64,000 bases of DNA from Scilla litardierei (taxonomy: Eukaryota; Streptophyta; Magnoliopsida; Asparagales; Asparagaceae): the NCBI GenBank assembly GCA_030789695.1, contig CM061132.1, positions 151,040,597 to 151,104,596 of the forward strand, written 5' to 3'. Below, in pieces: positions 24,401 to 39,400 of the stretch. The position numbers were made by a program, and so were the translations under genes. The first letter of the stretch is position 1. The number at the start of each line of letters is the position of its first letter. The notes below the pieces were generated by a model. It was given only the letters and a program-made list of their open reading frames with translations. It was not told where the DNA came from and searched no databases.

Positions 24401-27400
24401 GTTGTATGTGATGCCTAGTTTAGATAATTCAACAATGAGACAAACCATATCAAAACCCTAACCAGTGCCCCATTTAGCAAATTTTATTGACGCTAGCCAT
24501 GCACGTAAATAACCACTGGCTAAGAAAGATGTGCTTTCCGAAAACAATGGTGCATAAGAAATATTCAGATTAAACTAACATTTCTAGATGAAATCTTACC
24601 CTAATTAACGCATTGTTCGGTTCCTTCTGAAAGATTAGACTACTTGTTGAGAATGTTGACTCTCTGTTGATAGAATCCAAATGTGCTGCTGTTTGCTCGT
24701 TAGGAGAGTTATTAGATGCATTTGTTGCAGTCAAATCTGCAGAAGAATCGCTTAAACCAGATCTCAAGATGCATTCGCGTGCAGCTTCATTCCCTTCTTC
24801 AGTTAGCATATATCTGGAAAAGAGCAGGTCAGGCATGCCATGTTAATATTTTCTATACTAAATAGAGGCGTCAAGTTCTATAAAACAAAAGGAGACTAAT
24901 AATTAATAGAAATATGCAAAATGTCCATAACTCTACGTATGCAAACCTAGTTGTACAAACAACCAATTGACTAGATCAGAATTTAGTATATTACTCATCA
25001 GAAAAATAAATCTCCAACACTGCATATACCATTCATTCATTCACTGGAAGGTAGCTGGAAGTGCAGAATTGGATATGAGTAAGCTTACAAACTAACAGAT
25101 GCTGCAGAACGGACCCTTATTACATCGCAGCACATGATAGGAATGGCAAGTGGTGGCAAGATTCGGGACCAGTATAAATAAAATAATTGGAGCAGAATCT
25201 GGATAAGATTTCCCTGTTGATTTTTCTGTAAAAGATTACTATTGCTAAGAAAATATTTTGGATAAAATAATATCATATCTGATCCAGTTCTTTATCTGTC
25301 TTCTATAAAAGGTCCATATGCATGCATATATCCGGATCATATACATGTAAGTATACGAGGCTAGCAAATTCTAATCATATCAAGGAGGAAGCAGTAGAAT
25401 TCAAAAAATTCATAACCCATGATTTTCATGATCATATACTAATTTGATGAAGAAGATTCATAATCTCTCCAACAAGATAGTAGTTTCACTTTGCTGGTGA
25501 AAGCATCATGATCCACGAACCCAACATTGAACCAGAACTATATTCCAAGCAATGTTAGCGCTTAGTCGAAAGGAAGAAGAAAAACTTTTTATTATGGTGA
25601 ACCGAATTATACCTTAAAGTAAGAATCTTCATGCTATTGAATTCTCTTGATTATCGTGTTTGTTTGGAAAGAAAATGCAAGATCATCTCTAGTGTTAGGC
25701 ACCTCTTAATTATTTTTCACATATATACAGGATTAAACAGAGTTACTAATTCTAAGCCAAATTAATAACTCATGATAATTTGTGTCAAATTTCAACTCTT
25801 AACTTTGACCAAATCCCACAAGAAGTTCTAATCAAACATGCATTCCACGTCAATCAAGAGAACTCATCTACTGGGGGCCCTTTAGTGGGCTTGGGCCCCA
25901 TCCACCTCACGACCGACGATCACATAGGTCGTCACCAACCGGTTGTAGGACAGTTTGGTAGGCCTCTGCATGTAACCACCTGGTAACCACATGAGACCGC
26001 CAACGGTCACTGGTGGATATTGGCAAACGAAGGATGATTGGCGATGCCCCGAACCTACTGAAGTGACCTCCCGCGAGCTCAGGTGGATTATTTGACTCTA
26101 GTGATGCTTTATAAATGGTTTTTTTGACTTCTTGTCGCCCAGATTGTTCACAATGTCTTAAGATCATTTTCTTTACTTATCACAACACTTTGTGACTCAT
26201 TTTTTTCCAATCAAATTGATCATAACTACTCGTGCTCATTTGACGAGTCAAATACCACATATGTTATGTTTTTCCTAATTCATTTATCATAATGTATACA
26301 TCATCTTTGTGTGACCCTAAAAGTACAGTTCTTACTTCGACAGTGACTGACCATACAAGACAATATATGTTACAAGTACAACTAACTGCTAGTTGCAAAT
26401 GGAGATAACCCATTTTAAAACCATAATTATTCGGTTAGTGTGAGACAACGATCTCATATAAACAAAATAAGATTACCAGGGATGACTACCATGCAATCAT
26501 GTCTCTTTATCAAAACTATAACATTAAGACATTTATGGTTTGAACTTTCAAACCCTATTAATAACTTTTTACTCTTAGTCGATAAACATGGATCGGTTTT
26601 TTCATTCCACTTTGACCAAGTATTTGCTATAGTCACACATTAACTACTTACAAGTTACAACATTAATATGTTATATCCAGGACACGAATTCCATGTTGAC
26701 CGTCATACCCCCTCTGCACACTATAAAATATACCCGACGAATGCCTAACAACCAAATGATGTTAATCGGCAAAGGTCAACTTATAGGCACCTCCAGTGAA
26801 AGATTTTTTGACGCATCTCAGGTCTAAAAATTAATATGTACCAATAATCACTTAACAGTTTCTTTTTTACCGTCAAAATATGTTACTACCTAGAAGCTTC
26901 TAGACAGAGCGTTTTATGAACCTATTCTGTAAAAAAGCACATGCATAATGTTTAATAATATCTCCACATCAAATGGTTATAAGACCAACCATGACCATCT
27001 CTATGATACAAAAAATATACACTGGTCTGACAGAATATCGATGTCATACCTCGACATTCATATAAACCATGAAGGTTTTCGAATATACTTAGGTGATTGA
27101 TTAGGTCATATTATCATAATCTTATTATGATGCTAATCATCACATAATTAATATATTTAAAGTATCCTATCACACACATATATAGATGATCACAATGACA
27201 AAAAATGCCAAATGGTTTACTATTATTTCGAACAAAATGGGTCAATTACAATAATTATATTCAGAGTATTAGTATCCCAACAATATACATATATACCTGA
27301 AACATCCACATGTGAATCCGGATGTTTCTGGCCATATTCAAACACATCTTTTTCATTGTAAACCATCTACTAAAAACCTTCAGGATTATCACTGAATTGA

Positions 27401-30400
27401 ATATATACAAAAAACTTTATTATATCAAAAGCAATAGTTCAAATATTGCACAACTTCATATTACCTACATAGTGGCTAATAAATCTGTGCACAAGATCAC
27501 CTGCAGATCTTCCTTCTAAAAGAGTCAGATTAAATGAATACATATTACTAGATGTGATCCCCATCCAGGTCTGTTTGTCACAAATATGAGTACAAGTTCT
27601 TGAGACCAACTATCATCCGTGTTTGGATTTATTTTGTATACTATCCACCAAGGTGGCTGAGGATATGAGACATATCATGTATTCCACCGACCAATCCGCT
27701 TTCAACTCTTTTACCCTTTTCTGATTCTTTTTCTGCTCCTAGTCAACCAAGATTTTACAAGATTGCAAGCTAATTCTGTTTAAACAGGTAGGGCAATCAT
27801 CTAGGATTTCAAAAAGGCAGGAGACATGCCATGTAGAAAATATAAAACCAGATTTTTTAAGTTAAGAAAAAAAGTTAGCCTGACGCAAGCAGGCATTTTC
27901 TCCCTGACAGGGGTAGTAAATAAAAGCCTAATCACCAATAAGAAATTTATGATCCAAGAGGCAAAAACAAAAACAAACAAACCGAGTCTTCAAATACTGG
28001 GCATTAAGATCAAAAAAGCAATCACCAAATAATGAAATCATGGCAAAAGATGCACACAAAAACAAAGTCTTACTTTGCTGGGCAGCTAGACTTAACTACT
28101 AGTCCTTTTGACACTAAGTTCTTCATGCAGCTCCATCCAGTGTACCAATCTCTAGGTGAACTCCCAAATTGCCCAGGTTTCCCCTTAGCTTTATCTGGTC
28201 TATCACAAATCAAGAGAGCACAAACCAGGTATGATCCCCTGTAACATTTTTAAAAGCAATAGAGAAGACAAATAAATTTGACGGGATGATCTACTCACGC
28301 AATCGCTGTTCGTGAAAGCCCACTAGCTTCTGCAGCATCAATGAGTTCTTGCTTCTTCATAAAACTGTTACCATTTGACATTTCTCTAGAAAGGAAGAAC
28401 AACGTCAACTGTCAAATTTCAAAGTCGATGAAATAAAACAAAGAAACAGAAAAAGGATTCTTTCTACCTATAAAGGGTAATCAACAAGGCATATGCCACT
28501 GAGTTCTTTTGGGGGACATAGCGTTTGGGCCCTTTTGTTTTCTTTCCTATAGAGAAAGACAATTTTTACGAGAGAGAAATTGATGCAGTGTAAAAGAGGA
28601 GTAAAAATTATGTAATATCGTAAGGCCAGTCCATTAGCATATCAACGCTTATAAAACTACTTAAATTGACATTTCCACAGTTGAAAATAATCAAAAAGAA
28701 AACTTGAGAGAAAAATATGCACGAAAATGTTTCTTTTCTACCGGCAAAAAAGATACCCAACAAATGGAAAACAAAAATCAAATGAGGCCTACGTCGTCTT
28801 CTTTGAATCTTGGGCACAGTATCATCACTTTCTTCTACATCTCCTTGCTTAGGGAATGCTTTGATTAAGTCCATGGTTTTTGTCACAAAGCAACACAGGT
28901 TTTGAGCATATAGATCGTCCGGGTCTATTTTTCGATCAAGACATTGGAAGAAATCAGAGATGTATTCTAACCATGAGTGTTTGCATTCAAGGAAAAATTT
29001 GGGGTCTTGTTCTCATATTTCTGTTGAATTTGTGAAGAAGCATATTTTGTATCTTCATTGTAGGAGTTGTCATCATATTGTGAACACGCCTGGAAGATGC
29101 TTTCATCGTAATGGAGTTGTACATGTTACTAGGTTTTGCCAGAAGAGGGGTCGTGAGCGAGATGATAATCTGGTTGATCCTTTGGAGGGTAATTGTAATA
29201 GATATTGGGAAAATGACTTTAGATCGGGTCATGATGGGTGTGATTCTCGACTTTGGTCTAAATTTGGAGCTAGGGTTTCTTATTCTAGAGCTTCGTCAGG
29301 TGAGGAGCCTTGTTCTGGAGCTTGGGTTTCTAATGTTAAGGTTCCTTTTGGACAAATGAGTGGTTTTCAATTCGATTCAAGCTGCTTGTGCTGGGGCGTG
29401 CCATGATTCTTTTTCTGAACTCCATAGTGATGACCCCAATGGTGCAAACATCGGCTAGAGGATGAATGGAGGCGGTTTAAGAATTCAGCAGATCAATTTT
29501 TTGATCATGTACCTAAGTAATCTATTTGGGAATGTGTATTCTTCTCTGCTTTTTGGTAATGTTGATCCGTCTCAGCAACTTCCCGTGACAGGCCCATCAC
29601 TTGTTCCCCCTTATCATGAGTTTTTTAATTATAATTAAATCATCTTATAAGTTTCCGAGTTTGCTGTTCTTACTGTCCTGGAGAATGCTTATATTTCTAA
29701 AGAAACCCTACAGATTTATTTGTGGAAGAGATGATCATGGGATTTGACTTGGGTATTGGTCTTATTTACTAATAAAAAGTTTCTCGTGTGATTTCATTAT
29801 GCAAAATCTTATTGCTTTGAAGGTAGTTGATATCAGATGTTGCAAAGTCAGGTTCAGATAGCGGTCTGGTTTAAAATATGTGGAAGAGAAAAGAACAACA
29901 AAAGTCTGGAATAAGGGGAAATTTCTTCCTCCTTTTTACTAGGATTTTAAGTCCATGGCTAGATCCACTGGTGGCTTTGGAACTTTGCTTGAAAATAAAT
30001 GAATTTCATGTAAGGGTTTTCAGTTTGTCGATGCAGTTTTATTGGCATTGTGTCTCTTCTTCCCATGCTACTCCATATGATTTGACTTTTTTTACTGCAG
30101 TTTATGTGTATATAATGCTAATGTTTCAATTTTTACCGTCATTTTGGAGGATCATTCTAGTAGTGGTCAGAGTAAGAAACTCATTGCTGGACATAAGGAG
30201 ACTCAAGAGCATTCATATGAATGAACTAGTTGGAAGAAAGCTACCTCAAAGTCTTCTAAATCTAAAGTTTCATCTGTGGGAGATTTCCTACTTCGGAGAC
30301 ATAATCTTCCAGACATTGGATGAGGTCCTGTGGGATCTTTTGTTTGAATCCAGAAGGGTGAATGGAAAAGTTCCATTGTCTCCTAAGGCACGGAAGTTGT

Positions 30401-33400
30401 TGGAAACGGATCCAGTTGTTCGTTGTACTTCTAAAGGTGTTGTGCCACGGTTTATTGTGATGGTGAAAATTGCCGTAAGGGATAATGGCATTCAGGTGAT
30501 TGGGGATGAACAGAGTAGTGCTTAGAGTCTAATGCCGTGTAGACAATCAGTTCCATTGGCTAATGTTGATTGTTATGATAAATTTAAGGATGGTTGGTTT
30601 ATTAAAACCTCTAATATGTTAAAATGCTTATATGATAAACATATCATCGGTACGGTCAAAAACTTTATTATGTAGGATTCTAGAGATCCTCTGCTTCTTT
30701 CCTTTTCTTTGAATGTCATTGCTGCGGCATCTGAGAATGAATTTTGACAAAGTGGTTGGGGGTAAGAAGTAAATATATGTGTTCATTTTTCTTCTGTTGG
30801 TAGGAGTTCTAGACTAACACAGGTTGAATATAGTCCTAGTGCAAAAAAGGCAGAAAGTTAGAGCTGCAATTGGGGGTTTGGAGATTTCTTGCCCTGATAT
30901 AGCTAGTACCTCATGTATGCATTAAATGTCTACCTTAGTTCTACACCAGTGAAGACTATATCTAATGTTTGCTCTGATACTAAAACAAAACATATGGGAT
31001 CATCATGTGGTATGATCTTAAATTCTTCTTATGATTTTTCTCCTATTGCATGTAGTAGAAAGATAGAATGGCATAGAGCTCTTAATAGTTTATATGAATG
31101 TGCTTTCACAGAATGTGAGGGGTTGGAAGATCGTAATGAAGAGAGCTGGAGTTAAAGATTTTTCTTCTCCAAGTCTAAATTTGATGTTGGTTTTGATCCT
31201 ATTTTGATATCAATATGGGAAAAAAAAAATTCTACATGATGTGTTAAGGAAACTGCTGGTTCAGCTAGTGTTAGTTATTTGGATGAAATTTTCAAATATT
31301 TTCTACACAGCAACATGCAATTAGGGATCATTCTATGAATGTTGTTTTAAAGGATTCTTCCGATTAGTCAGTTTGTGCTATAGCTAATATGTATTGACAT
31401 AAAATGGAAAATGAGATTTGCGGTGGGGGAATTGGGGAAGAATAAATTTATGCAATTAGGGATCATTCTATGAATGTTGTTTTAAAGGATTCTTCCGATT
31501 AGTCAGTTTGTGCTATAGCTAATATGTATTGACATAAAATGGAAAATGAGATTTGTGGTGGGGGAATTGGGGAAGAATAAATTTAGAAATTTTGATGAAC
31601 TTTTAGACCTCGCACCCTGAATATCTAACGATTATTGATTTACACACCTCACACAGAGATTTTTTGGACCTCGTGCATAGGCAAATAAGCCAACTCTGAT
31701 GTTTATCTCGTATAATATTTTAGATGGTAAAAAACATTCACACTGAATTTCATTTATTAACCTTCATTGCAAATAAACTAATCTAAGGCTTTTAAATATG
31801 CTTACAAGAATCACAATCTTTTACCACAACCATGTGTACTAAAAGTTACTAAAATAAGAAAAATTCTTATAATAAAAAGAAGACCCAAGTTCCCACTAAA
31901 ACTCAACAATGACTCAAAATCTAATCTCTCAAAAAATGACTCAAAATCTAATCTGAGGCAGACTGGTTCCCCATCATTCTTACCGGCTTTAAGAACTTCA
32001 CCACGTAGTGAATATTGATAGAAATAGCATAACCAGGTTAAAACTACATAATCAGCTTCACATCAGCACAGGTGAAGGTTGAGTAATATATGCCACTAGC
32101 GAGTGGCTATCATAAAACTCCCATGAAAAGTTCAACTCAATCGCATAGGAATCAGTTCTCAGTAGATCTCGTCAAGAACATGTTCTATGTGTGCAAATCC
32201 AAATCATCTCATCATCAATAACTGCACATACAATAGATTTATGAGTAGTTTGGCTAATTACAAAAAATTCATGAGTCTCAAAATGAACAACACATATAAC
32301 ATGCATGATGTGAAATTGGTTCACGATTGAACTCTACGAAATTCACATGTTGAAGTGACTGGTATGTTAATCATCTTAATGAGATGATGGTTTCGGACTT
32401 TCGAGCAAAAGCCGCACACACTCATTTGTATGATTATCCTAGAACTCTTTATAGTGCTTTTGTCACGCAACGCCTGGCGTCATTTAACTTGCTTAACCAG
32501 CAAGTATCAATCGTTGATGTGCAAAGACCAGCTCAGACATCTGGACGAAGACAATTGAACATGGTAGTTATTTTATATAAACACATTTGTCAGTTGTCTT
32601 AGAAGAATTCTCAGACGAACAGTGTCCCAAACTATGTATGATGTATTCCACTTGTGTTGAATTTTCTGTGCTCGGGTAAGGCTATGAAATCCACAGTGTG
32701 AGCAATGTGGACTGGAATCGCCGAGTAGGGATCCGTATATGCCTTGTGTTTAGCACTAGAGTCTTTTATTGGTTGTTGTTCATCGTATTTCCGCTGCGTA
32801 ATGCGTATATTTGCTAGCCAACACTATTTACGCTACGGTCCCAACAAGTGGAATAGCCGTGATTTGGTGGCGCAAGTATGATGACTTCTCCCAACAACCT
32901 CCACAGATTGATCACCTCAAGTCAATGACTACTACAAATTGGATGCTCAAGCCAACATTTTGAGCATCTCCACCATAGTTGGAAACGACATGATATCTCC
33001 GAGTCCACGATGTTGAGGTATCTCTCTTCTTATAAGCACGAATTGGATGCTCATAACTTAGTGTACATTCTCATCATGATGACATACATGATTGCACTGC
33101 TTTGTATGCTTCACATATGTGAATCTTTACATGTCGACTCAAATTCGTGGGTTACTTATTCATCGTTTGGAGCTGCTCACGATTCGGAATTCTTGATAGA
33201 AATTCCAAATTGACGTGTTGAGTCTCAATGTCGGGAACTAACACATGTCTATCCAAGAGGGATGATGACATTTCTTCACTTTTGAAGAAGAGTCTTTTGA
33301 GTAAGGACATGCTTTGGGATCCTCGACAGCGTGATCAAACCAAGCACCTAAAACAATTGTGTGGGGGAGCCTTCTAAGGGGTTAGTAACAGCCAAGTCTT

Positions 33401-36400
33401 CTTTTGGCCAAAAAACAATGAAGATTATTAAGTCAAAGAGGAATCATGCATATATGTGCACTTCCAAAAACAAAATATTATCTTCATATTTGCATATGTG
33501 ATTTACATTGCTTACTGCTAGAATTGATCCAGCTCGTTCTTTGCATGCTAGTGCTCATATATATGGTACTCGTGTGAATGCTTTGAATGCTCACTTACAT
33601 GTTTCTGTTCCACCACACAAACCTTATTCATGTCCATACATGACCTCTCCTTAGCGAATGTGGATTTCCAAAAATGCACGTATATAAATTCATATGTTAG
33701 GAATTTTATTTTTCACGGTTTCCCCCTTGCTAATTGCTTGGGTACCGTACTTTGTTTGATTACATTTTGTATCCACTTTTAGTGTGAGATTGTCCATTGC
33801 TCCCAATTTTGCATGTTTTATATGATTTAGATAGAGGAAAAGTTTGCTTGCTAGCATGTTCATTTCCATCCATAGGCCATATTTTGTCATTTACATTGTG
33901 TTTGTGCATATGTGTAGGTTATTTCTCTAACCCTTGGATTTTTATCAATTTGGCATATTCTCATCTTTTTGATATGCCAAGGAGGGAGAAATAGTGGTTA
34001 TGTAAAAATATATACCATATGCCTTTATGTATACTCGTTGTTGGTATTGTTTTTACATAAATACACATCAATATGCTTTATGCTTTGATTGTTTATTATG
34101 TGCACATATGCATATTGATAGGGGGAGTTTGTTCCTTAGCGAACCCAAAACACTTTCGTTGTGGATTCCCAAAAATGGCCCTTGGCATGATAGGAACACG
34201 TATATAAATTCATATGTTAGGAATGTTATTTTTTCATGCGACTATATATGGAAACCAAACTTCATGTTTGTTCGGTTTCCCCCTGGCTAGCACTCACACA
34301 TTGTATTCATTGCTTGGGTACCATACTTTGTTTGAATACATTTTGTACCCACTTTTAGTGTGAGATTGTCCATTGCTCCCAATTTTGCATGTTTTATATG
34401 ATTTAGAGAGAGTTTGAAACGTTTGCTTGCTAGCATGTTCATTTCCATTCATATGCCATAGTTTGTCATTTACATTGTGTTTGTGCATATGAGTAGGTTA
34501 TTTATCTAACCCTTAGATTTTTATCAATTTGGCATATTCTCATCTTTTTGATATGCCAAGGAGGGAGAAATAGTGGTTATGTAAAAATATATACCATATG
34601 CCTTTATGCATACTCGTTGTTGGTATTGTTTTTACATAAATACACATCAATATGCTTTATGCTTTGATTGTTTATTTTGCGCACATATGCATATTGATAG
34701 GGTGAGTTTGTTAGCGCACATACATTGTATTTCAATGTTTATTTTATATTTTTACATAATATTTTGGCATCATCAAACAGAGGAGAATGCTGGTTCTTGA
34801 GTTCAAGACCAATATTTTTTTGATGATGATCAACGTTGTTTTGTGTGTTAATCATCTAATATGTTTTAGTCTCAGATTTACTAATGATTATCTTGATGGA
34901 GACAAAACATATTGGTGATGGGATAACGGTTTCAAGGTTTTGGAGCAAAAGCATGGGATGAAGAATGAAGATCATCAAGTGTATTTCTTATATTTTCTTC
35001 GTGTATTTTGCTCTATCTTTTATAGATATTTGTAGCCTTGAATAGATGCACGCATACACACTCATTTGCATCATTTTCTATCATAGGGAACCATAGGATT
35101 ATCCTAGAACCCATCCCACTTGATCCCTTGACCAAAACACTCTTTATAGTGCTTTTGGAGCAAGATCAACAGACGTCTGGCGTGTTAGCTTTTAACTTGC
35201 TAGACACAGCCGTGTTTCAGCTGTATGATGTTCAAAGACCAGATGTTTGAACAGTTTCTCAGACGTCTGGACGATGAACTCCACAAGATTGAACAGTGTG
35301 TGTTATTTTTCATGAACTCTCTGTTTTTCTCACCCACATTTGTCAGCCGTCTGTAGAAGGATTCTCAGACGCATGTGTGATGTACTCCAAATATCGGGTT
35401 GTCTTGTGATGGATTTTCAGTAATCTATTTCTGTCTTCTAACATCTACCCATTTTTCTATGATTAAAATTTCTCATCCATTCCTGGCTCATTAGATTGCA
35501 TTCTTCATTATCTTTCCAACGCATCTTGAATCACCTCATTCAGAGTCCAATTGTGTCTGTTATGACTATTTTGGTGATATAGTGGTTTCTGGGTAGAGTC
35601 TATCTGACACTGCATAACGCTGGATCAGACATCTAACCAGTCTTCATCAGACGTCTAAGTCTTCATCAAACATCTGGTCGTGTCGCAAAACTAGCAGTTA
35701 AGATCTTTTGACAAGCCATTTATAGCCGTTATTTTGTCTTTTAGTGGTTGTTTTGAGGGGGTGCTTTTTAAGCTAGTTTGAGAGTGAATTTTGGGAATCT
35801 CTCCACACATAGAAATCATATTAGAGAGCCAAATTGCTTAGAGAAAGCATTCTCTTCTCCCTCTCTTCTCCTACACTAAATGCATTGAACTGGATGTGTG
35901 AAACTCTACTTAAGGAGAAGCTTCCAAGTGCATCCAAGCTCATCAGCAAGCACTTGATTTTTCAATCTTTCATGACTTCATCTTCACATAGGTAATATCT
36001 ATTCAAGGCATAGATAAGATTGTATTTCTTATTTCGTTTCTTTTGTGAAACCAACACTCGAGTTGTGAGTACATGTTGGAGGGTTACTCTATCTTAGGAT
36101 GGTTACTTCTTTGCTGCATAGGAGTGTTACTCCTTTTGGCATTTGTACTTATATAGTAGGAGAATTGCAACTAAGCATCGAATTGTAGTGTTGGTTGATT
36201 GTGCTCGAGTAAGACTAGTGAAATCCACGGAGTGCAATTGCAATGTGGGACTGAAGTAAGATCGCCAGGGTAGGGATCCAAACCAGGATACGCCTTGTGT
36301 TTGCGTTTGCATTGGCGTTTTTATCTGTGGTTGTTGTTGAGCGTATAATTTTTATTTCTGCTGCGTGGTGCATTTAATTATTAATAACTTTTTAATTACA

Positions 36401-39400
36401 CAAATTTGATTGTCATTACACTATTTACGCTTCGTTTAGTATATGTTATGTAGTCATAGGTCCCAACATGAGTTAGTAGTGTTACTCTCTGCCACCGGAA
36501 GAACGCGACTGTTTGTGCAAGAATTGACAAGTCCTGCAGTTAACCAGTGAAATCAATCTAGATCACTAGCAGAGATATACTAAAATACGCAAAAGAAATT
36601 TTCTCATTTATACATGTGGAGTACAAGAGTCTGATACAGTACACATACGGATACAAGCTCTTAAATACATAAAAGAAAATATATAATAAATACGTTCATA
36701 ACCTCACTCAGAAATATATATCATGTGCAGCAAACTCAAAATCCTCGAAGATTGCGGCTTGCTTGTATTCCTAATCAGCACTTAATGGTGCAACAAAACG
36801 AAGATCAGCTAGATTAGAGTAAATTTACAATAATTCTAGAAATTGAAATTTAATCAGTGTATATGAGCATGTCCGAAATAAAGCAGGCACATGTATATAA
36901 GTGACAGTCTGTAAAGACATGCATTCAAATCAAAATTAGTTTAAGTTTATGATATTAGTAGTTTAAGTCTGGAATATTAGTATTCTAGCAATTATACCAA
37001 TCCTAGTCTGTGACTCATATTAGAGAGTACAGTAAGCAACCAGGAGTCCACATTATACTGCAGAGACGCTCACCCGAACCAAGTCCAAAACAAAGACGGA
37101 ATGGACACAAAATTTAGTCCGACGATACTAATATGGGTCCAATGTATGCATGATGAGACCCGATCGGAGCACATAATGCGATCATATCATGTCATGTAAT
37201 CAGAAGGATGACTCCAGTCACTCCTGCACTTTTATAAAATGCCAAAACCCCAATGAGTCTGAAGTGTCAAGTGTTGTTTAAGGTCCACAATTTTCAGTGT
37301 CATGTGGTTTTCAAAAGATGTCTCTAATGTAAGTCTATCATGTTGTTTCCAATTTCTTATTATGGGGAAATTACTCTAGCATGCATCATACCATTATAAA
37401 TAATGAGACAAAAGTCTTCCAACCAGTCCAGATGTCACATCATTTTTAGTCTACATGGCTAGAGGTTCTATGCATTCATAATTTAAAACAGTTTCATGAT
37501 TTCAAACATTTCAAGAGCCATGTCATGTCATGTCTACCAGCTAATCTATGTCACATGTGAGAACAATATCATTTTATTTCCATATCACTAAGCATAGCAC
37601 CAAACCTAATCATACATCCTAATTAATGTCAGAAAACTCTATCTAATCATTTGCATGCATCAAGTAATGAGTGTATGGGAATAGACAACTAATATTGATC
37701 TCAGAGATCTCAACGATTATGTTAATGGTCAAATCCATATGTATACATGCTTTTTCATATTTCCAGACCACAGATGACATCAAGGAACAATTTCAGTTTA
37801 TCTCAATGCACATGTGTAGGGGATGAAATTAAATCCCATCATTCCGCTGAATAGCATCATGAAAACCGACATCCAACAAATCCCAAACGGTAAAGCCCTC
37901 GTTAATAAATCACGGGGCAAAGCCAAGACCAACACCTTAAGGGCAAAACCCCAGTCCAATACCACCAACACCAAGGGGCAAGGCCACAGTCCAATACAAA
38001 GGGGCAGCTACAGCAGAAACCCAATAACCCAACAAAACGCAGCAGCTCATAGGCATAACAGAAAAAGGACAGAAACCAGTGGTTAACCAAGCACCAGTGA
38101 TGCAGCCACAACGACGACGAGGGGCGACGACGAGGATCGCCGCCAAGCCCGAAGAAGCCCCGTAAAACTATGCCGAGAATACATCATCGCAAAGGAAGAA
38201 AATTTAAAACCAAAAATTCAGAATTAATACAAATTTATTGAACACCGAAGTCGTCGAAAAAACTATGAGCCACGACATCTTACCGTTGAGTAGCTATGGT
38301 GCTTCGCCGCCGTGTCATTGAGTGGTCATGCCTGCTCAGGAGAGAATGAGAAAAATTAAGGAGAAAACAAAACTCCGAACAGCAAATCCGAGCCAAAACT
38401 CCCACGAAAATCCAAATCGGAAAATTTGAGGGGAGAAAACTAAATTTTTGCATGAAAAACTCATAGAGGTGATGAGGGGGTTAAGGGGGGAGAGAGAGAG
38501 AGAGCTTAGCTTTAATGGCGACAGCACCGATCGGTGAGGAATCAGCTGATTGAAGTTAATAACGGTAAAAATTGGTTAAGATGAGGGAGACAAAGGGATT
38601 GGTGAGATTTGATGGCAGTATAGGCAGCGACATAATGGCGGTCGATGAAATTTTCTGCTGATGAGCCGTGTCGTGAGTGTGGAATGAAGGGGAGAGAGAG
38701 CTAGAGTGATTTTTTGTCCTGATAGTCTGCGTGCGGCTCGTGTGAGGATGGGAAAAATAATAGGGGGAGCGGGCCGCTGGGGTTTGGGCCAAGGAATTTA
38801 AAAGAAAATGGAGAATATAGTGGGTTAGGCTCGTTGGGCCAAAGAAAGAAAAAGGGACAAAGAAGAAGAAAAGTAGAGGAAAATTTTAAAAATAAAAAAT
38901 TCTTAATAATTAATACGATTAAGCAAATTTTTTCCTAGGCAATAATTTCACGCCATTACAAGTAGTGTATTAAGGATTATCATATTCTTTTACTTCTCAA
39001 CTAAACCTATGGAATAGCTAAGAGTTAACACAATTCTATCCTTCAAATATGATTGTGTATGTGTTAGCTCTATTAGAATTTAAAATATATAAATCATACA
39101 GTCAAGGCCTACCTAGTAAAATATGTATAACATCTATTAATACATAATCACTTCAGATGTGATTATGATAGCTTGAGAACTGAATAGACAGTACAGAACG
39201 TTGGTTATCAACAAGCAAGTTATCATCACCTATATAATATTGTAGGCTATATGTGATACTTAGCTTTAAATCTCATTTTCTTTATAACTGATTTGACAAC
39301 TAAATTTGTACAACTATATCTGTCAATCATTACCCTAAAAGATATATCTCCAATTTAACAAATATAAATAAAATATTTGTCATTCACCAATCATCCTTAC

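Noticed and set aside
28608..28886. Separate short gene starting at 28886
   Set aside because: Its middle is MUS81 exon 3. The upstream ATG is in intron 2 and the tail is intron 3.
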